Shown here one piece after another: positions 8,986-16,520 of a stretch of DNA of 41,380 nt; positions within the stretch are counted from its first letter, which is position 1; every line of letters begins with the position of its first letter. This DNA is from Akkermansiaceae bacterium (GTDB lineage: Bacteria > Verrucomicrobiota > Verrucomicrobiia > Verrucomicrobiales > Akkermansiaceae): contig JANRFH010000052.1 in NCBI GenBank assembly GCA_030725745.1, positions 29,632-71,011 of the forward strand, read 5' to 3'. The translations under genes were made by a program, and so were the position numbers. Under the pieces are notes generated by a model. That model searched no databases, was not told where the DNA came from, and was given only the letters and a program-made list of their open reading frames with translations.

Positions 8986-9010
8986 GAAAACCCCGTAGTA
9001 TGCGGTTTTC
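8986..9010 (-). terminator. Possible terminator after pheA
   Basis: Just downstream of pheA on the minus strand, GAAAACC (9010-9004) can pair with GGTTTTC (8992-8986) around an 11-nt loop. The 3' arm contains TTTT but there is no longer T-run after the stem, so this is a weak intrinsic terminator at best. It also separates pheA from the SHD1 genes. Confidence 0.3.
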
Positions 9011-9063
9011 ATCTAGATATGAAACCTATGTATAGACGCCTGGAAACGCTTCAAAAGCGATTG

Positions 9064-10134
9064 CTACTCCGCGATGTCCGGGTAGGAGCCGAGGACTTTG
9101 ACGAGGGAACAGTGGTTGCTGAGTTCGGCGAGGGCTTTAGCGACGTTTTCGTCTTCGCCGTGGCCGGAAAGATCGACGTGGAAGATGTATTCCCAGTCCT
9201 TGCGCTTGGAGGGGCGGGATTCGATCTTGGAGAGGTTGATGTGGAGGTGCTCGAAGGCCTGGAGGGCGTTGACGAGGGAGCCGGGGCGGTCGTTGATCGC
9301 GAAAAGGATGGAGGTGCGGTCGTTGCCGGTGGGTGGGCAGGTTTTTTCCCCGATGACGAGGAAGCGCGTGGTGTTGGTGGCACGATCCTGGATGGATTCG
9401 TTGAGGATCTTGAGATCGTAGAGTTCGGCGGCGAGCGGGCTGCCGATGGCGGCGGCTCCGGCGGAGGCGTTGTCGCGTGCGATTTCGGCGGCTTTGGTGG
9501 TGGATGAGACTTCGACGAGGTCTGCGTTGGGGAAATTTTTAGAGATCCAGTTGCGGCATTGGCCGAGCGCCTGGGGGTGGGAGTAGAGGGTTTTTATTTC
9601 CTCACGGGGAATGGAGGCCATCATGCTGTGCTCGATGCGAAGCAGGATTTGGGCGCAGATGTGGAGTGGGGAATCCACGAAAAGGTCGAGGGTGTGGAAA
9701 ACCGCTCCGTCGGTGGAGTTCTCGATGGGGACGATGCCGTAATCGCTGTGGCGGCGGACGACTTGGTCGAAGACGTCGGAAATATTTGGTTGAGGAGCGT
9801 GAGTGACGGAGTGGCCGAATTTTTTAATAGATGCCTGGTGCGTCCAGGTGCCTTCGGGGCCGAGGTAGGCGATTTTTAGATCGTCCTCAAGGGCGAGGGC
9901 GGCGGACATGATCTCGCGGTAGATGGCCTTGATGGATTTCTCGGGGAGTCGGCCTTCGTTGAGCTGGATGAGGCGGTCGAGGAGGGCTTGTTCGCGCTCT
10001 GGGGCATAGATCTGGAGGCCATCGCGCTTTTTGATGACCCCGACTTCGTGGACGAGATCGGCGCGCTGGGAGAGGAGGTTGAGCAGGTCTTTGTCGATGA
10101 GGTCGATCTGCTTGCGGATGTCGTCGAGGCTCAT
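9064..10134 (-). CDS. pheA: Bifunctional chorismate mutase/prephenate dehydratase
   Basis: A 356-residue P-protein converting chorismate to prephenate and then to phenylpyruvate for phenylalanine synthesis in the cytosol. Residues 1-85 are an AroQ-type chorismate mutase helix bundle (DDIRKQIDLIDKDLLNLLSQR). Residues about 87-262 are the prephenate dehydratase domain with AYLGPEGTWTHQA, IVPIENSTDGAV and TTRFLVIG (255-262). Residues about 274-350 are an ACT domain with the ESRPSK motif (305-310) that binds phenylalanine for feedback inhibition. The start ATG overlaps the stop of scpB by 4 nt, so the two are co-translated. The length is normal for the family. Confidence 0.95.
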   Translation of the reverse strand: MSLDDIRKQIDLIDKDLLNLLSQRADLVHEVGVIKKRDGLQIYAPEREQALLDRLIQLNEGRLPEKSIKAIYREIMSAALALEDDLKIAYLGPEGTWTHQASIKKFGHSVTHAPQPNISDVFDQVVRRHSDYGIVPIENSTDGAVFHTLDLFVDSPLHICAQILLRIEHSMMASIPREEIKTLYSHPQALGQCRNWISKNFPNADLVEVSSTTKAAEIARDNASAGAAAIGSPLAAELYDLKILNESIQDRATNTTRFLVIGEKTCPPTGNDRTSILFAINDRPGSLVNALQAFEHLHINLSKIESRPSKRKDWEYIFHVDLSGHGEDENVAKALAELSNHCSLVKVLGSYPDIAE

Positions 10135-10883
10135 GGTGTGTCTTCGGAAGGTGTTTCTTGGGATTCCTCCTCAGGCTCTGCGGCTGCAGCCGCGGGCGTG
10201 CCACCGGTGGCGGAGAGGGCGAGTTGTTTTTCCTGCTCCTCTTCCTTGGGGGCATCTTCGGTGGGCTCGGGGAGCTTCACGCGGCGGAGTTCCGAGGCGT
10301 TCGGGAGGTCGTCAATGGAGTTGATGCCGAAGTGTTCGAAGAAAAGCTCGGTGGTCTGGTATAGGAGGGGGCGGCCTGGGAGTTCGGCGCGGCCACCGAT
10401 GCGGACGAGGTCTCGATCAAGGAGTTTCTGGATCATGCCGTCACAGGAAACGCCACGAACGGCCTCGATGGCTGCTTTGGTAATGGGCTGGCGGTAGGCG
10501 ACGATGGCGAGCGTTTCCATGGCGGGGCCGGAGAGGCGCTCTGGCTTGCGGCCGGGGAAAAGGTGACGGACGAACTCGCCGTAATCGGTGCGCGTGTATA
10601 CTTTCCAGCCTTTTGGTCGCTCAAGAATGGTGAAGGCACGGCCAGTTTCCTCGTAATGCTTGTTTAGCCCGGATACGGCTTCAGCGGCTTCTTCGGGGGT
10701 GGTCTGTGCAAGGGCTGCGAGCCATTCAGGGAGAGGCGCAGGGGATGCTCCCTCATCGGTCTCACGGACGATGACGTCTTCCGCCTCAGCCACGCGAGCG
10801 CGAATGAGGCGAGCCATTTCCTTGGAAGAAAGGGGTTCTTGGGAGGCGATTAGGAGGGATTCCAGGATGGCACTGAGTTGCAT
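10131..10883 (-). CDS. scpB: Segregation and condensation protein B
   Basis: Kleisin-interacting subunit of the SMC-ScpAB condensin. The start is placed at ATG 10883 (MQLSAILESLLIASQEPLS), where the conserved first winged-helix domain begins; an in-frame upstream extension to 11048 has no family similarity. Diagnostic segments are the two winged-helix domains, including PERLSGPAMETLAIVAYRQP, ITKAAIEAVRGVSCDGMI and ELPGRPLLYQTTELFFEHFG. The C-terminal tail of about 60 residues is acidic and Ala/Pro-rich and looks disordered. scpA is not in the window. It lies upstream of pheA with a 4-nt ATGA overlap. Confidence 0.93.
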   Translation of the reverse strand: MQLSAILESLLIASQEPLSSKEMARLIRARVAEAEDVIVRETDEGASPAPLPEWLAALAQTTPEEAAEAVSGLNKHYEETGRAFTILERPKGWKVYTRTDYGEFVRHLFPGRKPERLSGPAMETLAIVAYRQPITKAAIEAVRGVSCDGMIQKLLDRDLVRIGGRAELPGRPLLYQTTELFFEHFGINSIDDLPNASELRRVKLPEPTEDAPKEEEQEKQLALSATGGTPAAAAAEPEEESQETPSEDTP

Positions 10884-10951
10884 AGCAGGTCGGCAGATTA
10901 GGGAAGAGGCGGTGCAATTCAAGTACCGGAGCCCGGTGTTGAGAGAAAGAT

Positions 10952-10970
10952 ATTTCACACGTAATGAAAT
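10952..10970. promoter_or_regulatory. Dyad between scpB and the DksA-like gene
   Basis: The sequence ATTTCACACGTAATGAAAT is a perfect 6-bp inverted repeat with a 7-nt spacer. It lies in the 189-bp divergent intergenic region, about 70 bp before scpB and about 100 bp before the DksA-like gene. Its size fits a dimeric repressor site of the Fur/Zur class, but it does not clearly match a published consensus. Confidence 0.2.
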
Positions 10971-11072
10971 TTCCCCTTGAAACGGTCTCTCCTTATGGCT
11001 AATCCACCGCGCTCTTGCCGTAGATATATCTTCTGAAGCGGCGTACACAACTTTCCCTACCGACCATCCATT

Positions 11073-12077
11073 ATGGCTGCAAAAAAAACCGCTAAGACCC
11101 CCCCTGCGAAAAAAACCGTAAAAAAAGCGGCAACCAAAAAGCCTGCGCCCAAGAAAGCCGCTCCGGCAAAGAAGGCTGCTCCTAAAAAGGTGACCCCAAA
11201 GAAAGCTGCTCCTAAAAAGGCTGCGCCAAAGAAGGCAGCTCCCAAGAAGGCAGCTCCCAAGAAAGCAGCTCCCAAGAAAGCAGCTCCCAAGAAAGCAGCT
11301 CCAGCAAAGAAAGCAGCCCCAGCAAAGAAAGCAGCCCCAGCAAAGAAAGCAGCTCCAGCAAAGAAAGCAGCCCCAGCAAAGAAAGTAGCTCCGAAGAAAG
11401 TGACTCCTAAAAAGGTCGCGCCTAAAAAGGTGGTCGAAAAGGCACCCGCAAAAAAAGCAGCTCCCAAGGCTGCTGCGCCGGCGAAACCGGCCAAGAAGAA
11501 GGTTGCTAGGAAATCATCTCTCGTTAGCACTCCGCCACCACCGGCGAAGCCCAAGCCGAAATTTGTCCCGCCAGCGCCGGATATTATTGCGAAATCTCCT
11601 TCCGGCGGCATGGGCAGTCATAGCGCAAGTTTCATCAAGAAGCAGCAACAGCGCCTTCTCGACCTGCGTGATACACTCCTCGATATCGTCACTGGGATGT
11701 CTCGCGAAACAACTGAAGGCAGCGAAGCCTCAGGCAATGGCGAACATCAGGGAGATGCAGGCAGCGATGCCTACGACCGCGATTTCGCCCTGTCCGTCCT
11801 CGCAAAGGAGCAGGACGCCCTTTATGAGATCGAGCAGGCGCTTTATCGCATCAAAGCCGGCACTTACGGGAATTGCGAAATTTCCAGCCACAAGATTCCG
11901 ACGGCACGCCTAGAGGCCATCCCATTTGCCCGTTTGACCGTCGAATGTCAGGCGCAATGGGAGAAGGAATATGGGAACCGCAGGTTCCGTCCGTCCGTCG
12001 AAGTAGGCTTCAGTGGCGGGATGCCACAAGAAGATGAGCAATCTGTCACGGTTTCGCTTGACGGCGACGATGATTAA
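11073..12077 (+). CDS. DksA/TraR-like protein with histone-H1-like Lys/Ala/Pro tail and degenerate zinc finger
   Basis: A 334-residue protein in two parts. Residues 1 to about 148 are a highly basic low-complexity tail of [11 protein letters not shown] repeats like histone H1 C-termini, expected to bind nucleic acid. Residues about 185-310 are a DksA/TraR module: a coiled-coil with the DAYDR tip (D232, D235) matching the catalytic DxxD of DksA that reaches the RNA polymerase secondary channel, then [20 protein letters not shown]. In the zinc-finger spacing C-x2-C-x17-C-x2-C, only C268 and C292 remain; the other two positions are S271 and T289. This resembles zinc-independent DksA2-type proteins. 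It is followed by rpmG and rpsR on the same strand. An alternative reading is a dedicated nucleoid protein that has borrowed a DksA fold. Confidence 0.85.
   Translation: MAAKKTAKTPPAKKTVKKAATKKPAPKKAAPAKKAAPKKVTPKKAAPKKAAPKKAAPKKAAPKKAAPKKAAPKKAAPAKKAAPAKKAAPAKKAAPAKKAAPAKKVAPKKVTPKKVAPKKVVEKAPAKKAAPKAAAPAKPAKKKVARKSSLVSTPPPPAKPKPKFVPPAPDIIAKSPSGGMGSHSASFIKKQQQRLLDLRDTLLDIVTGMSRETTEGSEASGNGEHQGDAGSDAYDRDFALSVLAKEQDALYEIEQALYRIKAGTYGNCEISSHKIPTARLEAIPFARLTVECQAQWEKEYGNRRFRPSVEVGFSGGMPQEDEQSVTVSLDGDDD
11157..11432 (+). repeat. In-frame tandem repeats coding [11 protein letters not shown]
   Basis: Imperfect 15- and 18-nt direct repeats (units such as GCTCCCAAGAAGGCA and GCAGCCCCAGCAAAGAAA) encode the basic tail of the DksA-like protein. 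The nucleotide units are nearly identical within two sub-blocks (about 11235-11295 and 11295-11385), which suggests recent expansion by slippage and probable length variation between strains. Confidence 0.85.
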
Positions 12078-12106
12078 GACAGTATCCGCCCCCCACCAAA
12101 CGAATC

Positions 12107-12280
12107 ATGCCACGCGAGATTATTATCCTTGAATGCACCGAAGCGAAAGCTGAGGGCAAGCCGACGTCCCGTTACGTCACCACGCGCAACAAAAAGAGCC
12201 TGCGCACTCCCGGACGCCTTGAAAAAGTGAAATTCAATCACTTCCTCAAGCGCAGAACCCTTCACCGCGAACTCCGCTAA
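12107..12280 (+). CDS. rpmG: 50S ribosomal protein L33, zinc-free form
   Basis: A short gene of 57 codons beginning [19 protein letters not shown] and ending [12 protein letters not shown], which are the conserved ends of L33. It is a component of the large ribosomal subunit near the E site. The protein has a single cysteine (C10) and lacks the two CxxC pairs of zinc-binding L33, so it is the C-minus type. It starts 29 bp after the DksA-like gene and ends 5 bp before rpsR. Confidence 0.95.
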   Translation: MPREIIILECTEAKAEGKPTSRYVTTRNKKSLRTPGRLEKVKFNHFLKRRTLHRELR

Positions 12281-12285
12281 TTATC

Positions 12286-12528
12286 ATGTCTGAGCCAAAG
12301 ACCATCCAACGCCGCATCAATTTCCGTAAGGCGAACCGCCAGATGACCCGCCGTAGGCAGGACATCCCCGTCGAGCAAATCACTCCACTGAACACCGAGG
12401 TTCTCGGCAAGTTCTGTTCAGAGACTGGAAAAATTCTTCCACGTCGTGTTACCGGCGTCTCCGCTAAACTGCATCGCAAAATCAACAACGCGATCAAGCA
12501 GTCCCGTGCCATCAACCTGATGCCATAA
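12286..12528 (+). CDS. rpsR: 30S ribosomal protein S18
   Basis: An 80-residue small-subunit ribosomal protein, identified by the conserved C-terminal half ([20 protein letters not shown] and then [12 protein letters not shown]), which binds 16S rRNA beside S6. The N-terminus is basic. The zinc-type CxxC pair found in some S18 proteins is absent, with only one Cys in GKFCSETGK. It follows rpmG by 5 bp and is followed by a strong terminator, so it is the last gene of that transcript. The usual neighbours rpsF, ssb and rplI are not in the window. Confidence 0.95.
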   Translation: MSEPKTIQRRINFRKANRQMTRRRQDIPVEQITPLNTEVLGKFCSETGKILPRRVTGVSAKLHRKINNAIKQSRAINLMP

Positions 12529-12570
12529 TCGGCAGCAGGGGAGTGCGATAGAGCATGCCATTCGATTTCG

Positions 12571-12600
12571 AGCCCGCCCGTTCATCTGGGCGGGCTTTTC
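12571..12600 (+). terminator. Rho-independent terminator of the rpmG-rpsR unit
   Basis: AGCCCGCCC (12571-12579) pairs perfectly with GGGCGGGCT (12588-12596) around an 8-nt loop and is followed by TTTTC. The 9-bp GC-rich stem plus T-run, 43 bp after the rpsR stop, is a textbook intrinsic terminator. Confidence 0.88.
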
Positions 12601-12638
12601 TCTTCCCCGCATAACGATTCAGACGAGCGACCCAGCAG

Positions 12639-13415
12639 ATGAAGGACTTGGTGGATACCCAGAACGAGCCCGATCACCGCGAGACTGTGATCGATAGGGT
12701 AGGTGTTAGGGAGCTTCGCTATCCGGCGAAATATGCCGGAGCCGATGGTTCCGAGCAGGCAACGGTCGCTAAATTCGAGATGACCGTGGAGCTGCCCTCG
12801 CACCTGAAAGGCACTCACATGAGCCGCTTCGTCGAGGCGCTGCATAGTTTTTCCGAGCCGCTCACCACGGCATCCGTGGCACGGCTGACGCAGGATCTCG
12901 CGGGCAGGCTGCAAGCACAACGCGCGCATGTAGGCTGTGAGTTCACGATTTTCCGCGAAAAAGAGGCTCCTGTCTCGAAGATGAAGAGCTTGATGGATTA
13001 CGAACTCGGCATCGAATGTCGTTTTTCCGAAGATGGAGATCACGAGGTTTTCATGAGTGTGCAGATTCCTGTCGCTACGCTCTGCCCATGTTCAAAGGCA
13101 ATCAGCGAGCGCGGCGCGCATAACCAGCGCGGTGTGGTGACGATTTCCGTGGAGGCTTCGGAAGATGTTTCTTTCGAGGCACTCATCGATCTCGCGGAGC
13201 GCTCCGCAAGCTGCGAGCTTTTCGCCGGTCTGAAGCGCACGGATGAAAAAGCCGTGACCGAGCGCGCTTATGACAGCCCGGCTTTTGTGGAAGATCTGGT
13301 GCGTGATGTTGCCGCCGGTCTGAAAGAATTCGGGGCGATTTCGTGGTATCGTGTGGAAGTGGAGAATTTCGAGTCCATTCACCATCACAATGCTTACGCG
13401 ATGATCGAGGCTTGA
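12639..13415 (+). CDS. folE2: GTP cyclohydrolase FolE2 (type IB)
   Basis: A 258-residue enzyme converting GTP to 7,8-dihydroneopterin triphosphate, the first step of folate (and queuosine-type) synthesis. It belongs to the FolE2/MptA family, which is unrelated in sequence to zinc-dependent FolE and works with other divalent metals. Evidence: the N-terminal VGVRELRYP segment, the active-site block LCPCSKAISERGAHNQRG (C149, C151, H161), and the C-terminal ENFESIHHHNAYA. The length is normal. It starts 110 bp after rpsR, beyond the terminator, so it probably has its own promoter. Confidence 0.95.
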   Translation: MKDLVDTQNEPDHRETVIDRVGVRELRYPAKYAGADGSEQATVAKFEMTVELPSHLKGTHMSRFVEALHSFSEPLTTASVARLTQDLAGRLQAQRAHVGCEFTIFREKEAPVSKMKSLMDYELGIECRFSEDGDHEVFMSVQIPVATLCPCSKAISERGAHNQRGVVTISVEASEDVSFEALIDLAERSASCELFAGLKRTDEKAVTERAYDSPAFVEDLVRDVAAGLKEFGAISWYRVEVENFESIHHHNAYAMIEA

Positions 13416-13495
13416 AATTTCCTCAGATGGGCTAAGTTCCCTCATGCAGGAGGGATGCGCGAACCGGCGGCATCTTACCAAACAAGAAGAACCTC

Positions 13496-14896
13496 ATGGC
13501 TTCCATTATTGCGCGACTGATTTCCTGGCTGGCAGGGAAGGCGGTGGTTTATGTGGTGATCCTCGGCCTGCTACTGGTGATTTTTCTAGTGGCCGCAGTG
13601 CCTCCTATGGTCACGAAATACCATGAGCGGGAGTTGGAAAAGGCGATCGCGCAGCTCAGCGAGAGCAAGGAGCTTGTCGGCGAGCTTGCGGAGCGGGCGG
13701 AGAAAATTAGCTCCGATATCAAGACACGCACGGATGAACTCCGGGAGCTGGAGAAGAAGCGTCAGGAGATGGAAAAGTTCTGGGAGAAGGTAAAAAACCT
13801 TTTCCAAAAAGATGAGATCAAGGCGGAGATGGATCGTATCGACGCCAAGGAAAAGCGCTTAAAGTCTGAGATCAACGGGTATTCCACAGAAAAAAGGCAG
13901 ATACGTGTTGAAGGTGGCGAAAGCGAAGAGGAGCTGAAGCGCAGGGAGCTTCTGCGTGATGACAAGGAGCGCCAGCTGCGTGAGATACAGGATATGAGGA
14001 ATGCGCTGGACTCGTTGATGCGCAACGAGCTGCGAGCATTGGCGCTCAAGGCGCTCATGATCCTCGCAGCTATCATCATCATTCCTTTCCTTTGGAAATT
14101 GTTCGCCTTTTATGTGGTTGCACCAATGGCACAATCTGCGAAGCCGATCCTGTTAGGTGCTGATAAGCTCGATGCGCAGGGTATCTCGGCGACACTTAGC
14201 CATCCGGCACAGCGCATCGATTTGTCAGATGGAGAGGTGCTGATGACGAAGGTCGATTACCTCCAAGGCTCGATGGGGAATTTCGAAAAGAAAACCAAGT
14301 GGCTGATCGACTGGCGTTATCCGTTATCGAGCCTCGCCTCCGGCCTCTATATCCTCACTCGCATCCGGAATATCGGTGAGCAGTCGGGGCAAATCACACT
14401 TTCCACCCAAGAGAACGCGACTGAGGAACTGGCGGTGGTCGATGTGCCGGAGGGGAAATCACTGGTATTCCGCCCTCATTATCTCGTGGCGGTGACACAC
14501 TTACTCGACCGCCCTCCGAGAATTCGTTCGAAGTGGGTTTTCGGCAAACTCCATGCATGGATCAACCTGCGCTTCCGCTACCTCATCATGGACGGGCCGG
14601 TGAAATTGGTCTTCTCGGCGCAGCGCGGGATACAGGTGGAATCAGTATCGCCGGATCTTCCAGGTCGCCGCGTGAATAGCAATCTGACAGCGGCGTTCAG
14701 CCCGCACCTAAATCACTCGCCGAAGCGTGCGGAGACTTTTGTTGCCTATCTTCGTGGGAAAAACGGCTTGTTCGACGACTTTTTCCAAGGTGCCGGTATT
14801 GTGATCCAGCAGCAGGTATCTGCTGGAAAGAAGAACCCTGCTGCGAAGCTCTGGGATACGGTGTTTGGAGCGATTGGGAAGGTCTTCGGTATCTGA
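13496..14896 (+). CDS. Two-TM coiled-coil membrane protein with AIM24-like C-terminal domain
   Basis: A 466-residue protein. TM1 is at about 17-37, a long charged coiled coil spans about 43-180, TM2 is at about 185-209, and a C-terminal beta-rich domain (about 215-460) follows. Parts of the C-terminal domain (GKSLVFRPHYLVAV, then FRYLIMDGPVKLVFSAQRG and later LRGKNGLFDDFFQGAG) are reminiscent of the AIM24/TraT-like family, but this assignment is tentative. The coiled coil between two membrane spans would form a long loop on one side of the membrane. It sits between folE2 and a convergent UbiA-like gene (2-bp gap between stops) and appears monocistronic. Confidence 0.7.
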   Translation: MASIIARLISWLAGKAVVYVVILGLLLVIFLVAAVPPMVTKYHERELEKAIAQLSESKELVGELAERAEKISSDIKTRTDELRELEKKRQEMEKFWEKVKNLFQKDEIKAEMDRIDAKEKRLKSEINGYSTEKRQIRVEGGESEEELKRRELLRDDKERQLREIQDMRNALDSLMRNELRALALKALMILAAIIIIPFLWKLFAFYVVAPMAQSAKPILLGADKLDAQGISATLSHPAQRIDLSDGEVLMTKVDYLQGSMGNFEKKTKWLIDWRYPLSSLASGLYILTRIRNIGEQSGQITLSTQENATEELAVVDVPEGKSLVFRPHYLVAVTHLLDRPPRIRSKWVFGKLHAWINLRFRYLIMDGPVKLVFSAQRGIQVESVSPDLPGRRVNSNLTAAFSPHLNHSPKRAETFVAYLRGKNGLFDDFFQGAGIVIQQQVSAGKKNPAAKLWDTVFGAIGKVFGI

Positions 14897-14898
14897 TC

Positions 14899-15738
14899 TC
14901 AGAACCAGATGAAGATCAGGGGTGTGAGAAGGATTGCGTCCGCGAGAACGCGGAGAAGCTGTTTTGAGAGTTTTTCCTGAAGACCGAGCATCAGCAGAAG
15001 AGCGATGGCAGAGGCTGCAACAGATGCGTAGATCTTCCAGTTTCCAGAAAGCGCAGCAGGGATGCAGAGCAGTGCCAGTAGGGGAAGTGCTAGCGACATG
15101 TGCCTGCCTACTCTTGAATGTTCCGTGGCGATGGAGGAATCGTTTGAGGCGAGATCTTCATCGCGCTCCCAGACGGAGATGAGGATGCAGGCGGCAGAAC
15201 AAACGATGCCAAACGAAGCGACCGCGAGCCAGAAAGCCTGTGGATGCCCTGCGCCGAAAGCATGTGGAGTGATCGCACAGCCCAGTGAGAAGAGCATACC
15301 GCAGAGGATTTCGCGCGGGATGATGGCCTTAATGCGCGATGCACATTTGAAACGGAAAGCATAGTAGATGGCGAGCAGGGATGCGGTCGCTAGCCCGGAT
15401 AAAATGAGGTGTGTCGGGACATGCTGGATGATGAGGAAAAGATTCACTGATGCGGCAATGACGAGGGTTGCCACAAGGTAACGGAAATTGCGGAAGGTGA
15501 ACTTCATGCGATCCGTGCCGTTCTCGGGGTTTTTTCCGGTGAATACGTCATAGAGGCGGTCAGCAAGATAGATGCACCATGCGCTCAGCCCGAGGATGAG
15601 ATGGAAAACCGGCGGGAATTCGATGCCGAAGGATTTCGCAAAGAGCCAATGCCAGGAGACAGCGACCAACGGAGCGTCCAGCCCTAGGAGATTTGGGTAG
15701 AGCCAAGGCGGTGAAGGAGCTGTGCGGGTAGGGGGCAT
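14899..15738 (-). CDS. UbiA-like polytopic membrane protein
   Basis: A 279-residue protein with about eight or nine hydrophobic segments. The stretch YLADRLYDVF near residues 57-66 resembles the first Asp-rich prenyl-diphosphate motif of the UbiA prenyltransferase superfamily, and VWERDEDL in the middle of the protein could be the second acidic site. The match is partial, with no NDxxD consensus, so the substrate cannot be named. It starts 2 bp after the stop of the C39-like lipoprotein gene and is the last of three minus-strand genes led by a subtilase. Confidence 0.6.
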   Translation of the reverse strand: MPPTRTAPSPPWLYPNLLGLDAPLVAVSWHWLFAKSFGIEFPPVFHLILGLSAWCIYLADRLYDVFTGKNPENGTDRMKFTFRNFRYLVATLVIAASVNLFLIIQHVPTHLILSGLATASLLAIYYAFRFKCASRIKAIIPREILCGMLFSLGCAITPHAFGAGHPQAFWLAVASFGIVCSAACILISVWERDEDLASNDSSIATEHSRVGRHMSLALPLLALLCIPAALSGNWKIYASVAASAIALLLMLGLQEKLSKQLLRVLADAILLTPLIFIWF

Positions 15739-15740
15739 GA

Positions 15741-16520
15741 TCAGAAACGTCCCAGCACTGCCGCCACCGAAAGATAGGCCTCCTCTCCCGCCCGCACGTA
15801 GTTCCTGCCGATGGTGACACCGGGGAATTCCGCTTCGGTGAAAAAGTTCATTTCAGTATCAGAGCCGATGACGATGCGACCTTCGCGGAACTTACCTCCG
15901 AGCGGATCGATGAATTTCACTGGGAAGCTGGTTGCGCCTCCTGCGAGGCTGCTGGGCACTGATGTCACGGTGACGAAATGCCCTTGGATGGGTATCCATT
16001 TCCCCTCCCGCTTCGCAAAAAGGCGGATGCTGAGGATGGGGGGGACGCCTTGGGAAAGCGAATTTGCGAGCTTGTAGTGCACCCTACGCAGGTGTTTCTC
16101 AGGGCTTTCGATGGGGCTGATCACCAGTGTTTCGTTGGAGAGACGTGGGAGCATTTTTCCTGCGGAGATCTCGTTGGCGACATCGCCGAGGTCGGAAATA
16201 TTGATGCCGTTCTTGCTCCAGCGTGCGCGACCAGGAAGGGATGCTGACTCACGCATCGCGGGGCCGCGGGCGATGGTGCGCATGCGCTCGCGGTCGGAGA
16301 GGCCGGGTGGTTCTTCGGAGAGTTTGCGCCAGTCGGTTTTCCCGAAACGGTAGGAATTAAGCAATGCTGCGGGGCCGCAGGCGTTTCCAGCAAGTTCGAG
16401 CTGGTCGAAGGGCTTGGCCGAGAGGTTCTGCGCCTCTCGAAATGGTGAGGATGGTGCGCAGGCGTAGGTGAGCAATCCCAGGCTAAGGGTTGCTAATAGG
16501 AGTGGTGACGGAAACCGCAT
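15741..16520 (-). CDS. C39-like cysteine peptidase lipoprotein
   Basis: A 259-residue protein with a hydrophobic N-terminus ending in LLTYAC (C21), a slightly imperfect lipobox, so it is likely exported and possibly lipid-anchored. The mature part has NACGPAALLNSYRFG (C48), GHFVTVTSV (H181) and FIDPLGG (D205), the Cys-His-Asp order and contexts of the papain-like C39 peptidase fold. The role may be proteolysis or a related amidase activity in the periplasm. The start overlaps the upstream subtilase gene by 38 nt and no later Met fits the signal peptide. With two peptidase-type genes in tandem, a processing function is plausible but unproven. Confidence 0.7.
   Translation of the reverse strand: MRFPSPLLLATLSLGLLTYACAPSSPFREAQNLSAKPFDQLELAGNACGPAALLNSYRFGKTDWRKLSEEPPGLSDRERMRTIARGPAMRESASLPGRARWSKNGINISDLGDVANEISAGKMLPRLSNETLVISPIESPEKHLRRVHYKLANSLSQGVPPILSIRLFAKREGKWIPIQGHFVTVTSVPSSLAGGATSFPVKFIDPLGGKFREGRIVIGSDTEMNFFTEAEFPGVTIGRNYVRAGEEAYLSVAAVLGRF

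Noticed and set aside
10977-11005. Promoter TTGAAA-17-TAATCC before the DksA-like gene
   Set aside because: The -35 is good but the -10 matches at only two of six positions.
10884-11048. N-terminal extension of scpB
   Set aside because: The 55 extra residues are not family-like and lie in the divergent promoter region; the conserved domain starts at the ATG at 10883.
11157-11432. CRISPR-like periodic repeats
   Set aside because: Repeats are contiguous, in frame and without spacers; they encode a low-complexity protein tail.
11057-11611. Long minus-strand ORF of FFAGAAF-type repeats
   Set aside because: It is the exact antisense of the Lys/Ala repeat region of the DksA-like gene and has no family similarity.
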